Assembly: GCA_963920575.1 (NCBI GenBank)
Contig: OY986971.1
Span: 19,520,492-19,584,491, forward strand
Source of the DNA: Narthecium ossifragum
Lineage: Eukaryota; Streptophyta; Magnoliopsida; Dioscoreales; Nartheciaceae
Reading direction: 5' to 3'
DNA: 64,000 bases
In this document: piece by piece, positions 1 through 10,084 of the stretch
How positions within the stretch are numbered: the stretch's first letter is position 1
How the letters are laid out: each line of letters opens with the position of its first letter
Made by a program: the position numbers and the translations under genes
The notes under the pieces: model-generated
Database searches by the model: none
The model's input: only the letters and a program-made list of their open reading frames with translations
Told to the model about the DNA's origin: nothing

Positions 1-484
1 CAGGATCTATGAATGAATGAGTTTATGTAAAAGCCGGGTTCAAGCTAAGACTATTCATGGTTCATGATTGTTCTTCAGAGCTTAATGGATTCTTGGTTAA
101 CACTTAGTTATGGGTTCATTAGCTAGAGTTAATTGAGGGTAGTCGGTGAAGATCGCGGCCGAGCGGATCATCATACCGGAAGAACGAACCCTTGGAATTA
201 AACTGAGATGTTGATTGATTTAATGCATAGAATGAGGATGTTATGGTGAAATCGGAACCTTAGTATTCATCCATCATATTTTCATAGTTTTCTTATTTCG
301 TTATTAGATCATCTATTTTCAAGACTTTATATTTCTTATTTTCCCTTCCTTATTTTCTTTCTTTTCTGTTCTTTAGCATTTTACTCTAATAATCTCTACA
401 AATCTCTGTGGATACGATACTCGTCTTGCTGCTATACTGATCACACCGATTCGTATACTTGCGAGATATAAAATTTATTCATCA
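1..484 (+). mobile_element. Partial 5' LTR of the outer Athila-like Ty3/gypsy element
   Basis: The sequence before the primer-binding site ends in CA at 484 and is followed by a 6-base spacer and a tRNA-Asp PBS, which is the arrangement of an Athila 5' LTR. The LTR start lies outside the window. The last 100 bases carry a GTGGATACGATACTCG motif of the kind seen at the 3' end of Athila LTRs. No 3' LTR partner is found; the element's downstream end is lost at about 21513. Family assignment is inferred from the PBS and the gag that follows. Confidence 0.8.
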
Positions 485-490
485 AGTTTT

Positions 491-508
491 TGGCGCCGTT
501 GCCGGGGA
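491..508 (+). other. Primer-binding site (tRNA-Asp), outer element
   Basis: TGGCGCCGTTGCCGGGGA is complementary to the 3' end of plant tRNA-Asp(GTC) including CCA. It lies 6 bases after the LTR end and is where minus-strand DNA synthesis would start. The same site, or a one-base variant, occurs in the other three Athila elements here. Confidence 0.9.
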
Positions 509-533
509 TTTGATTAAAGATTATTAGTAGTGA

Positions 534-1471
534 ATGCAAGGTTGCCGATCATGGAAAGAAAAGTTGTTGCCCTTGAACGATAAAGTAGATCAAATTGGTT
601 GGAAGAAGAAGAGATCTAACAAAGACAGTCTGTCCACATCAGATCTAGGAGTTCCAGAGGAGGAACAAGATAAGATGGAGCTTAATAACAATTTACGTCA
701 TTTGGAGGAGTACGCGAGGCCTACTATTTCTACCTCACCTTCGTGCATTGTGTTACCTGCAGAGGTTAGGAATTATGAACTTAAAAATCTACATTTTACT
801 ATGCTTCCTGAATTTCATGGTTTACCTTCTTAAGATGCACTAACATTTGTGAAAGATTATTATACTACTATTCAGACTTTTCCTCTTGGTGGCATTACTG
901 AAGATCAACTGAGGATGTGATGTTTTCCTTATACTCTGAAAGATAAAGCAAAGAGATGGTTGATGTCGTTGCCTCCTGGATCACTTACTACTTGGGATGC
1001 AATTTATAAGAAGTTTGTTAGTAAATTCTATTGTCATTCCATGACTACTAACTTGAGAAGGCAAATTCCAAATTTTCAGCAATCTGATGGAGAACCATTT
1101 CATGAAGCATGGGATAGATTTAAGATGCTTTTGATGCAATGTCCTCATCATAATTATTCTTTAGAAAATCAGATGCAATATTTTTATGAAGGACAAAATC
1201 TTTCTTGTCAGACTATGGCAGATAATGCTGCAGGTGGAGCGATGTTTAAAAGGACACCTCCAGAGGCATATGAGATTTATGAGATGTTAGGATCCAACTC
1301 GCAGCAGAGGGACACAAGGAATAAGGCGAGAGGCATCTATAAGCTGAACCAGAACGACGATTTGGCAGGGCAAATCGTAGCCCTCAACAAGAAGATGGAC
1401 GCGATGATGTCCACATAAGCAAAGCCGGTTGAGGTTTGTTCAATTTGCAAGATTGTTGGTCATAGGTTTGA
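534..1471 (+). pseudogene. gag: Gag of the outer Athila-like element, N-terminal part
   Basis: Capsid-type Gag, the structural protein of the retrotransposon particle. One frame runs from ATG 534 but is broken by stops at about 833, 919 and 1418. Between the stops a retrotrans_gag domain is readable: KDKAKRWL, LTTWDAIYKKF and a CPHH motif after the F..AWDRFK stretch. The frame then reads CSICKIVGHRF, the first half of a CX2CX4HX4C zinc knuckle, and stops at the MULE insertion. It resumes at 19428. The three stops mean no function. Confidence 0.85.
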
Positions 1472-1515
1472 GGGTGCGGTTATCCGCACCACCATTTCGA
1501 CTCAACACACCACAT
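1472..1515 (+). repeat. MULE left terminal inverted repeat
   Basis: The first ~44 bases match the reverse complement of 19375-19418 with only a handful of differences; beyond that similarity falls to shared AC-rich composition with repeated ACACCACA words. The outermost bases form a hairpin (GGTGCGG, TTAT loop, CCGCACC). Confidence 0.9.
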
Positions 1516-1869
1516 CAATTTTCATATCCAAAACACCCATTGATTAAATGTCCAAAATAACCTTCTAAAACACAATACACCACAAAACCTAATCTACCAT
1601 AACAATTATTTCTCAATACACCACAACACCACATCTTCTCCTACCTCTAACCATCATTTTCACCTCCTCAACCCACCTCCTCCAATCCCTAACCATCTCC
1701 TCCCTCCAAGCCCTAGGTCTTCAACTTACTCACTCCCCCTCCATCCTAGATAGTTTTTCCCTACCCTCATCATATTCTATCTTCTTTCTTATCCTCCCAA
1801 CACATTCACATTACACTCCAAACCATCTCCTCCAACCTTAGGATTTCAACTCACACAAGCCCTCCCCAT

Positions 1870-1875
1870 TATAAA
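1870..1875 (+). promoter_or_regulatory. TATA box of the MULE transposase gene
   Basis: TATAAA 34 bases upstream of the proposed first ATG (1904), just inside the TIR-proximal AC-rich region. The position suits a promoter next to the left terminus, as in known MULEs, but leaves a very short 5' UTR. Confidence 0.45.
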
Positions 1876-2009
1876 TTGTCAATTCAAGGTGTGTTAGGTC
1901 GAAATGGATGGAAAAGACGAATGCTGGAGCGAAGGAGACGAGGAAAGGCCCTCAAAAAAAGTACATTTCCTCTTCTCTTGTTTTTTCTTTGTCCTTCCCG
2001 GATCGCGTT

Positions 2010-2194
2010 TTGATCGGTAGTCTCAGACCGATAGAAAACGTCAACGTATCGGTATTTATCCACCGATACTTTGGCTTTATGTACCGGTAACATAGTACCG
2101 ATTAGTATGCTATGTATACCGGTACGTATCCACCAAAACTATAGCGATATATACCAGTAAAATGGTACCGAATAATACGTTAGTATACCGGTAC
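2010..2194 (+). repeat. Left subterminal cluster of ACCGGTA/ATCGGTAC motifs in the MULE
   Basis: About ten copies of GGTAC, CGGTA or ACCGATA words in both orientations lie in 185 bp of intron 1, for example around 2014, 2029, 2050, 2084, 2119 and 2187. The cluster continues after the Athila insertion at 16069-16085. A matching cluster lies on the far side of the transposase (18627-18866). Athila #1 landed in one such motif, giving its TSD GGTAC. Confidence 0.75.
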
Positions 2195-3161
2195 AGATGT
2201 CGCTCAAATGTGTCATGCACAGCGGTCGTGGTGCAGTACAACATAAGAGAGGTCGAATCCCACAGAGAGACAAGCAGGAAAGATCCAGAACTCAAATAAC
2301 AATGAATTGAAGACAAACGAAAACTTGAGAATTAATTAAATTAGATCAAAGGATTTAATGAGAATGTAAGGTTAACTAGAGATATTAGGATTTTGATAAG
2401 GCTAGGCTTCAGGAATCACTTCACTCGGATTTAGGTTCTCCTCTTCTCATTGGTTTATATAATACTCAGTTAAGGGATTCACATCCCAATCACCTTAACC
2501 GGAAGATATGGAACTATAAACCCAACAAAATATATAAATGTCTCTTCCTACGATTGATTCTTCCTTTTTATAGTTCTAAATTCATTCAACCAAACCTAAG
2601 AATACACGATATCGGCTGTCACTACAGGCAACGCGCAGCAAAAGTTCATCGGGACAAAACCCTAACTCTATCTAACCGGATCTCTAAGAATACACAATAC
2701 CAACTCTCACAATCGGCAATGCATAGCAAAGATTTCACAGGATAGAGCCCCAACCTTGTCTTACCAGATCCCTAAGAATATACAATACCAGCTGTCATTA
2801 CAGGCAATGCATAGCAAAAGTCTCGCAAGACTCGGTAGGAGAATCAAAAGAGAAGAATATGGGATTATAAGATCATGAAAGAAGCATGACTGGATTCATA
2901 ATATTAATCATCCACATAGAAATCTATAATTTGAAAATAATATTTGAAGATCCAATACATAGAAAAGAGTTTAACAATGAAGATTAAAAACTATGAACCA
3001 TTGTTGGAGAAGAAGCCCTAGTCCTCGATAGATCATCCGTCCACCCTGCCCGCGGATTAGTCGGCCATGGATGGAGATTCCTTTATCTTCTTCCTCTTGA
3101 AAAAGTCCAGAAAAGAGCCTCAAAAAACGTCCAAGAAGTCCCTTTGATTAGCCCTAAGTTT

Positions 3162-3172
3162 CCTATTTATAA
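3162..3172 (-). promoter_or_regulatory. TATA box in the Athila #1 3' LTR
   Basis: On the minus strand the LTR reads TTATAAATAGGA here (GGCTATAAATAGG in the other copy, 15437-15448). It follows the dyad array at 3232-3424, so the array sits about 60 bp upstream of the TATA box in the U3 region. Confidence 0.6.
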
Positions 3173-3231
3173 CCCCAAAGTCTCTCCATCCACGGATTAG
3201 ATCTAAACCGTTGATTTTCTTCACTGGGAAA

Positions 3232-3424
3232 GTCGGATCGATCGGACTTTAGGTGTCGGATCGATCCGTTGCGTAAAAATCTTCCGTTTTTGGCTATTCC
3301 CGAGTCCGATCGATCGGACTATGGGTGTCGGATCGATCGGACCCCGTATGGCTGAAAAATATATGTTCTGTCACGTTTCTGCGTAGTCCGATTGATCGGA
3401 CTCTGGGTGTCGGATCGATCGGAC
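3232..3424 (-). repeat. GATCGATC dyad array in the Athila #1 LTR
   Basis: Six copies of a TCGGATCGATCGGAC-type palindrome; GTCCGATCGATCGGAC is a perfect 16-bp dyad. Several are paired across TNTGGGTG spacers and separated by non-repeated stretches. One unit (around 3251-3275) is absent from the other LTR, showing unit gain or loss since insertion. Confidence 0.9.
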
Positions 3425-4050
3425 TTCCAGCGTATTTTCTGTTCTGCCATTCAGACTGTGCCATCGGTACTAAAATTGCCGTAACTTCCCCTAGGAAACT
3501 CAGAATCACGAACCGTAAAATTCTCCAAAATCTAGACTTCAAGAACTTTCCAACCATATATGGTGAAGCTCTAAGAGGGGGGAGTAATCTTAGGCTTTAA
3601 ACAATGATCAATAAAGAAAAACTTAGATAGGAGGAGTCTAATAAACTTGTATGCTTGTTAATGAGATGAATAGATAATTAAGCAATTAAATAGAAGGATA
3701 GAGGAGAGTTAGAGAGATTGCACCAGAATTTTTATAGTGGTTCGGCCAACCATGCCTACGTCCACTTCTCCCAAGGTCCTCCTTGGGGTTCCACTACTTG
3801 CAAGACCTCTTACAAGTTGTCCACCAAGCTTACGGGTGCTTGGCAACCTATCCACCAAGCTTACGGGTGCTTGGTAACCTTACAATCTCTCCAATCTCAC
3901 TATTGGATCTCTCTCTCAAAGTCTACTTCACACTTGAAGTAGTTTTACAAAAGTTTAGCTCACAAACAAAGAGAATAAAACTTGCTAGAATATTATCACA
4001 ATAATCCCTTAGCTCCACCTAAGTACTTGGCAAGTTTGCTGGACTTTCTC

Positions 4051-4058
4051 CTTTATAG
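4051..4058 (-). promoter_or_regulatory. TATA box in the Gag-only element 3' LTR
   Basis: CTATAAAG on the minus strand, about 85 bp downstream of the LTR's dyad array. The same box is at 6851-6858 in the LTR that would drive transcription. Confidence 0.6.
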
Positions 4059-4141
4059 CTGAGCCTCCAACCCCTCCAAATAGCCTCCCAACGGCTATTT
4101 CTTTCTCCTGCAACGGCTCTTTAACGGCTCTTTTCTGAGCT

Positions 4142-4474
4142 CACGATCGACCGTCGCATCGTCCGTGACATCGTCCGTCAGCCTTTGCTTGAGCCACAGT
4201 CGATCCACAAATCGACCGTCACGCCTCACAGTCGACCGTCGCATCGACCGTGACATCGTCCATCAGGCTCTGTCTGGAAAACAGCTTCCCACGGTCGATA
4301 CACCGATCGACCGTCGCTCCCTTTGAGCCAAGCCGCATAGGCCACGGTCGATCGGTCCATCGACCGTCACATCGACCGTCGCCAATTTTCCCATGTTCAG
4401 CTTCCGCAGTCGATCCTTCCATCAACCGCCATATTCCACGGTCGATACATGCATCGTCCGTCGCATCGACCGTC
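4142..4474 (-). repeat. ACGGTCGA/TCGACCGT dyad array, Gag-only element 3' LTR
   Basis: At least fifteen half-sites (CGGTCGAT, ATCGACCGTC or TCGTCCGTC) in 333 bp, many arranged as inverted pairs with spacers of 0-10 bases such as CGGTCGATacaccGATCGACCG. The linker GGCTCTGTCTGGAAAACAGC precedes one unit and also appears, diverged, in Gypsy elements of this window. Confidence 0.9.
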
Positions 4475-4593
4475 AGTACAAAACTCAATAAAAATGATTT
4501 TAATGCTTTCCAAATTAAGGGATAATAATATTTAAATCATTATTTTATCATCAAACATTTCTTGACATCATCAAAACAATATCTAGGCTAACA

Positions 4594-4607
4594 ATCTCCC
4601 TCTTTTT
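4594..4607 (-). other. Polypurine tract of the Gag-only element
   Basis: AAAAAGAGGGAGAT on the minus strand directly abuts the 3' LTR start TGTTAG. This is where plus-strand DNA synthesis would begin. Confidence 0.8.
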
Positions 4608-5246
4608 GATGATGGCAACCTTTTAAATTGTGATGATAAAACCTTGAAAGCTCCCTCTTAATTCATGCATCCATATACCAAAAAAAAAAAATGTTCTAAA
4701 GTGAATTTCTCTGAGGCAGCAAGTCATATATCACTAAAAAGATACATCATGCCTGATTATAGGTAAAAAGATATGAAAGTGCAAAATATGACCAATGTAC
4801 CTCTTTGTATAGAAAAATGAGACATGATATTTGAGCATGAATTATATTCTCATGAAATCTCCAGTAAATCCTTTAAACATCAAAAGGTTTCAAGTATGTA
4901 GAATATAAGATTTTAAGAGATTTCAAAAACTGATATCACAATATTTCTCCCTCTTTGATATTATCAAAAAGATTTGGTAGAGGGGGGTAAGAAGAATCAA
5001 ATTAAAACAACAAACATTTCTTAAGAGAAACACATAGAAAGTTTTAAAATCATCTCAAAACAATATACCAAATGAAGATTTTCAATCAAAATGATCATCT
5101 GTAAAAAGTAATCAAATTTTCACACAAAAGACTTTCTTAAACCAATTTTAAACATCAAATTAAAAAAAATTGGAATAAGAAGATGTAATGGAGGAGACAT
5201 ATATCGAAAATTAAGACATACCTCCATTACCTTTTTAACCAAATTG
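4608..5246. other. Non-coding internal stretch of the Gag-only element
   Basis: A/T-rich sequence between the gag stop codon and the PPT. It has no ORF of note and no trace of pol motifs. In an autonomous Copia element this is where protease, integrase, RT and RNase H would lie. Confidence 0.7.
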
Positions 5247-6299
5247 TTATCCTCCTTTAAATACCTTGTGCCTCCATTTGTCAATTTCTTTTTCGTCTAT
5301 TCCGAAGGCAGTTAGACAAAGATGTGCTGTTTCTTTTTTTTCTTCTTCGGAGGTGGAGTTCGAGTCACTTTCTTCGTTGGCTTTCTTCTTCTTCTTTGAA
5401 GATTTCTTGAGCTTTGGACAATCCGGCATGTAATGTCCGGGCTTCCTACACTCATAACAAGTAATTTTATTTAAGTAAGAAGAGGAGTTTCCTTTTTCAC
5501 CTTTGGAATTTTTCTTTCCTTGATTCTTGATGATTCGTTGGATTCTCCTTGTGATCTTTTGCATCTCCTCATCATCATCTTCATCGCTTGAGTCGGATGA
5601 ATCCTTGTATGTTGACTTGAAAGCAATGGTTTTCTTTTTCTTCTTTTCTCCATCATTGCTCCTCTCCATGTTCATCTCATATGTCATGAGAGAACCCATT
5701 AACTCATCAAGGGACAACTTGGTTAAATCTTTAGCCTCTTCGATTGCCGTCACCTTGGGATCCCATGACTTAGGTAGACACCTAAGAACCTTTCTCACTT
5801 TCTCATCATTAGTATAGCTTTTACCAAGAGAATCAAGAACATTTATAATATTGGTAAAGCGAGTAAACATGTCATTTATATTTTCATCATCCTTCATAGA
5901 AAATAACTCATAGTCATTAACAAGCATGCTAATCTTAGACTCCTTTACTCGGCTAGTTCCTTCATGAGTTATCTCAAGCTTCTCCCATATTTCCTTAGCC
6001 GATTTATAAGCTGAAATTCTATTAAATTCATTAGGGCTAAGGGCACAAAATAAGAAATTTTTGGCTTTGGCATTAACTTGCAGATTTTTCAAATCAGTAC
6101 GGGTGAGCTCACTCTTAGCCTTAGGCACTTCCTTTCCTTCAACAATTTTGGTAGGAATAGTTGGGCCGTCCTCAATAACCATCCATGCTTCATAATCCAT
6201 GGATATTATAAATATTTCCATTCTATTCTTCCAATATATATAGTTTGAACCATTGAAGTATGGTGGCTTATTTGTGGATTGTCCCTCTATGTTTTCCAT
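5247..6299 (-). CDS. gag: Copia-type Gag polyprotein (UBN2 + CCHC zinc knuckle)
   Basis: Intact 350-residue ORF starting 50 bases after the PBS, so the ATG at 6299 is well placed. Residues ~10-45 (PPYFNGSNYIYWKNRM) match the DUF4219/Copia Gag N-terminus. Residues ~70-210 form the UBN2 capsid-like region (AKEIWEKLEITHEG, RFTNIINVL, LRCLPKSWDPKVTAIEE). A lysine- and acid-rich linker leads to a CX2CX4HX4C knuckle (CYECRKPGHYMPDC, ~283-296), then a short tail ending in KVFKGG. Its role would be particle assembly and RNA binding. The missing pol is not a visible internal decay; the ORF simply ends. There are no stops or frameshifts. Confidence 0.93.
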   Translation of the reverse strand: MENIEGQSTNKPPYFNGSNYIYWKNRMEIFIISMDYEAWMVIEDGPTIPTKIVEGKEVPKAKSELTRTDLKNLQVNAKAKNFLFCALSPNEFNRISAYKSAKEIWEKLEITHEGTSRVKESKISMLVNDYELFSMKDDENINDMFTRFTNIINVLDSLGKSYTNDEKVRKVLRCLPKSWDPKVTAIEEAKDLTKLSLDELMGSLMTYEMNMERSNDGEKKKKKTIAFKSTYKDSSDSSDEDDDEEMQKITRRIQRIIKNQGKKNSKGEKGNSSSYLNKITCYECRKPGHYMPDCPKLKKSSKKKKKANEESDSNSTSEEEKKETAHLCLTAFGIDEKEIDKWRHKVFKGG

Positions 6300-6349
6300 A
6301 TGGATCTAGGATCCTCTATGGGTTGTTACACCACAAAAATAGAGACCTA

Positions 6350-6361
6350 GCTCTGATACCA
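6350..6361 (-). other. Primer-binding site (initiator tRNA-Met), Gag-only element
   Basis: TGGTATCAGAGC on the minus strand, two bases after the LTR end. This is the standard Copia PBS, complementary to an internal part or end of initiator tRNA-Met. Confidence 0.9.
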
Positions 6362-6363
6362 AT

Positions 6364-7393
6364 TGAAGCTCTAAGAGGGGGGAGTAATCTTAGGCATTAA
6401 ACAATGATCGATAAAGAAAAAAATAGATAGGAGGAGTCTAATAAACTTGTATGCTTGTAAATGATATGAATAAATAATTAAGCAATTAAATAGAAGGATA
6501 GAGGAGAGTTAGAGAGATTGCACCAGAATTTTTATAGTGGTTCGGCCAACCATGCCTACGTCCACTTCTCCCAAGGTCCTCCTTGGGGTTCCACTACTTG
6601 CAAGACCTCTTACAAGTTATCCACCAAGCTTACGGGTGCTTGGCAACCTATCCACCAAGCTTACGGGTGCTTGGTAACATTACAATCTCTCCAATCTCAC
6701 TATTGGATCTCTCTCTCAAAGTCTACTTCACAGTTGAAGTAGTTTTACAAAGGTTTAGCTCACAAACAAAGAGAATAAAACTTGCTAGAATATTATCACA
6801 ATAATCCCTTAGCTCCCCCTAAGTACTTGGCAAGTTTGCTGGACTTTCTCCTTTATAGCTGAGCCTCCAACCCCTCCAAATAGCCTCCCAACGGCTATTT
6901 CTTTCTCCTGCAACGGCTCTTTAACGGCTCTTTTCTGGGCTCACGGTCGACCGTCGCATCGTCCGTGACATCGTCCGTCAGCCTTTCCTTGAGCCACGGT
7001 CGATCCACCAATCGACCGTCACGCCTCACGGTCGACCGTCGCATCGACCGTGACATCGTCCGTCAGGCTCTGTCTGGAAAACAGCTTCCCATGATCGATA
7101 CACCGATCGACCATCGCTCCCTTTGAACCAAGCCACATAGGCCACGGTCGATCGGTCCATCGACCGTCACATCGACCGTCGCCTATTTTCCCATGTTCAG
7201 CTTCCGCGGTCGATCCTTCCATCAACCGCCATATTCCACGGTCGATCCATGCATCGTCCGTCGCATCGACCGTCAGTACAAAACTCAATAAAGATGATTT
7301 TAATGCTTTCCAAATTAAGGGATAATAATATTTAAATCATTATTTTATCATCAAACATTTCTTGACATCATCAAAACAATATCTGGGCTAACA
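6364..7393 (-). repeat. 5' LTR of the Gag-only element
   Basis: 1030 bp, pair of 3564-4593. TATA (CTATAAAG) at 6851-6858 on the minus strand, with the dyad array at 6942-7274 upstream of it, in the U3 part. Confidence 0.93.
6942..7274 (-). repeat. Dyad array, Gag-only element 5' LTR
   Basis: Equivalent of 4142-4474. Differences between the two copies are mostly C/T or G/A changes at CpG sites, as expected from methylation-driven decay after insertion. Confidence 0.9.
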
Positions 7394-7619
7394 TATGGCT
7401 CATCATCTGGTTTTACATGAGCAGGTACTGTTTAATTTTTGAAGTTGATCCATATACTCTTTTCAGCTTCTTTTAGCTCCGATTTCCTGCATTTTTCAAA
7501 CAACTATGTGAAGCAACATATAGATATAAAAATAGTAATAAAGATGTTGCTTAAGGATAATAATCTAGCAATTGAGATGGTTATAAGACTGTTCAGAGTG
7601 CACTTTCATGCACTCATCA

Positions 7620-7634
7620 GACCCCCCAACCAGC
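7620..7634 (-). other. Polypurine tract of Athila #1
   Basis: GGTTGGGGGGTC on the minus strand directly precedes the LTR start TGATG. A similar GGTTGGGGAGTG lies ~0.9 kb upstream at 8516-8527. Confidence 0.75.
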
Positions 7635-8828
7635 TTATTGCTAGTCTCTAGCAATTCAAAGCGCATAGAATATAATTAAGCACACTAACGGTTCAAGGAT
7701 CTAGACATGCATGATAAAAATTCTACTTTATCAAGTCAATAGTGGTTCATACAGTACAAAGCATGAAAACTTCTTATACTCATACACATACTACCAACAC
7801 GTGAAATCAACTTCTACACATCAAACATGCTAATTACCATCCAGAAGAACACATGTGACGTGAAAAATAAATGTTACGTATAGAAGCAACTTCTACTCAC
7901 CATTAGTTCAAACACACTACTATCTTCATGACCAATCATCCAACTCTCGCACTTTAAGTACAGCATGCTCTTTCTTTTTCTTTTTCTTTTCAACTATCAG
8001 ACACTTTGCCTTTTTACTTGAGCACTCTCCGCTTCATGAGGCGCAGAGACCCGGTTACTTAGCAAAACACTTAATAGTTTTTTTTTATAGCTATAAGTGG
8101 CTCTACCTTTTTACGCGAGCTCCCTGCTTCCTGAGGCAAGAACACCCGGTTACTCAGTAGATCACTTAATAGTTGTTTAGGCACAACTTGATCAAGCTCC
8201 AGAACTTTTTCTCTTTTTTTTTGCATGTAATACTCAACACTAGCTAATGTTGAAATCATGGTCTCGATTGACAATAGTATGCTCATTCCTCTAGTGAGTA
8301 TAATTATCACTGCACATAAAGTGTTCGTGTGTGGATCACATGATGTTATACTTTCAGGTTATCACGCATGCAATCAATGTATTGGTCAATACATATGAAA
8401 GCAACATGCATAATAAGCATAAAAATTTCAGCTCATGTACAATTTCTAGTAACATAATCAATTCAACACTATTAAACTCAATAAGGTAGCATGCATGAGG
8501 TTATGCATGCCTACACTCCCCAACCTGAAATTCACATTGTCCTCAATGTGAGCTAAACATGTAGATAAGCAGAAGGGTGTTGGCTGAATTTTCATATATA
8601 GCAGAAATAAAAATAGGAAATCGAAATAAGAGCGAGGCCACCTGATAGAATATCTGAAATCTTGCACAGGGCTCTCCATTGTAGCCGAATTTCACAAGCA
8701 AGGAAGACGGAAGTTCAAGCATCCTAAAAGCATAACATAGCAAACAAAAGCAAATGAGAATGAAAGCAAACAAACTAAAAAAACCTAACCTAATCAAAAA
8801 GGGAAATGATAGATAGGAGAAAGATCAT
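7635..8828 (-). other. Athila #1 3' untranslated region with repeated hairpin modules
   Basis: There is no env-like ORF. On the minus strand, in order: a hairpin ACATTG-AGGA-CAATGT (8534-8549) followed by TTTCAGGTTGGGG; then two copies of a module with AGTAACCGGGT, a hairpin and a GCTCGCGTAAAAAGGT-like tail (8101-8158 and 8001-8064). The same modules occur in the 3' UTR of Athila #2 although the flanking sequence has diverged. Confidence 0.7.
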
Positions 8829-8830
8829 CC

Positions 8831-8851
8831 CTCGTAGACAGGGTCTACGAG
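8831..8851 (-). other. Perfect 9-bp hairpin just after the Athila #1 pol frame
   Basis: Stem arms CTCGTAGAC and GTCTACGAG with a 3-base loop, at the end of the pol reading frame. The other Athila elements have a differently sequenced hairpin at the corresponding place. Confidence 0.6.
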
Positions 8852-10084
8852 AGAAACGGTGTGCTTCTCAGGGTCCGCTTTCTTTGGAATCTGTTTCAAA
8901 CGCTATCCACTAACCGTAAACAACCTCCCATCCTTTGGGTCTTCAACTTCCACATCCCCATTCTCAAATATTCTACTAACGGTGAAGGGGCATGTCCAAC
9001 GTGATCTCAGCTTCCCAGGATGAAGATGCAGTCGTGCGTCATATAGATAAGCTTGTTGTCCGACTTTAAACGTCTTTCGCAGGATCTTCTTGTCATGGTA
9101 GGCCTTTGTCTTTGTCTTGAAGATCGGGGAACTCTCATAAGCATCATTCCTGAGTTCCTCCAACTCAGACAGCTGGAGTGTCCGTTCCTGACCTGCAGTA
9201 TCCAAAGTAAAATTTAGTGACTTAATAGCCTAATATGCCTTATGTTCTAACTCAACTGGAAGATGGCAGGGTTTTCCATAAACTAAGCGGAATGGCGACA
9301 TCCCCAAGGTAGTCTTGTAGGCAGTGTGATAGGCCCACAACGCATCTGACAGCCTTAAGGACCAGTCCTTTCGGTTGGGGCTCACTGTCTTCTCCAGGAT
9401 TTGCTTTATCTCTCTATTGGCTAATTCAGTTTGGCCATTAGTCTGTGGATGATAAGTAGTGGATATCTTATGTGTAACTCCATACCTGCGCATCAAAGCC
9501 TCAAAAGAGCGGTTACAAAAATGGGATCCTTGGTCACTAATAATAACCCTAGGAGTACCAAATCTAGACAAAACATGCTCTTTAAGAAACTTGATGACAG
9601 TGGAATGATCATTATTCCTACATGCAATAGCCTCCACCCACTTAGACACGTATTCCACAACCAACAATATATATAAATAGCCAAAAGAAGAAGGAAAGGG
9701 TCCCATAAAGTCTATACCCCAACAATCAAAAATCTCTACAGCTTGAATTGGGTTCAAAGGCATCATATGCCTCCTAAATAAAGCTCCTAATGTTAGGCAT
9801 CTATCACAGGATTTGCAGAAAATATTAACATCACGAAACATAGTAGGCCAGTACAAACCACATTGAAGAGTTTTAGCAGCAGTCTTTTTCATCGAAAAAT
9901 GGCCTCCACATGCATGAGAGTGACAGAATATAATAATGCTTTCTATTTCATAATCAGGGACACAACGGCGCATAATCTGGTCAGGACAATACTTAAACAG
10001 ACAAGGATCATCCCAATAAAATTTCTTTACCTCAACAAAAAAATCTACGCTTATTCTGCGCACTCCAAAAGGAAGGGATCTCAC
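8852..10084 (-). pseudogene. int: Integrase of Athila #1
   Basis: 9230-10084 is open and covers the H2C2 zinc-binding N-terminus (HSHACGGH ... CKSCDRC) and the catalytic core: D in [12 protein letters not shown] in [10 protein letters not shown] and E in [12 protein letters not shown], spaced as a Ty3/gypsy DDE integrase. After the stop at 9229, 8903-9205 continues with the C-terminal GPF/GPY-like region ([24 protein letters not shown]). The frame then runs to about 8852. At least two in-frame stops disable it. Confidence 0.9.

Larger units (their letters stand above)
3564..4593 (-). repeat. 3' LTR of the Gag-only element
   Basis: Same length as 6364-7393 and, by eye, about 97% identical. 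Termini on the minus strand are TGTTAGCC and GAGCTTCA. Confidence 0.93.
3564..7393 (-). mobile_element. Non-autonomous Copia-type element encoding only Gag (TR-GAG-like)
   Basis: Two 1030-bp LTRs (3564-4593 and 6364-7393), TSD TATGG at 3559-3563 and 7394-7398, minus-strand PBS TGGTATCAGAGC (6350-6361) and a purine tract beside the other LTR (4594-4607). The internal region is only ~1.77 kb and holds a single ORF for a Copia-type Gag. There is no protease, integrase, reverse transcriptase or RNase H. This matches the published class of terminal-repeat retrotransposons with a GAG domain. Movement would need enzymes from a related Copia element. The intact ORF and near-identical LTRs suggest a fairly recent insertion, the youngest in this nest. 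Confidence 0.93.
2195..7619 (-). mobile_element. Athila #1 3' LTR, interrupted by the Gag-only element
   Basis: 2195-3563 plus 7399-7619 match the other LTR (14470-16068) throughout. Between them sits the Copia-like insertion, with TATGG duplicated at its borders. The LTR joins a purine tract at 7620 on the internal side. Confidence 0.93.

Noticed and set aside
491..508. tRNA-Asp-like sequence (also 14447-14464, 30140-30157, 38073-38090)
   Set aside because: Only the 18 bases complementary to the tRNA 3' end are present, next to LTR ends; these are primer-binding sites and not tRNA genes.
4142..4474. CRISPR-like repeat-spacer appearance of the dyad arrays
   Set aside because: Spacing is irregular, units are degenerate, the genome is plant, and there are no cas genes.
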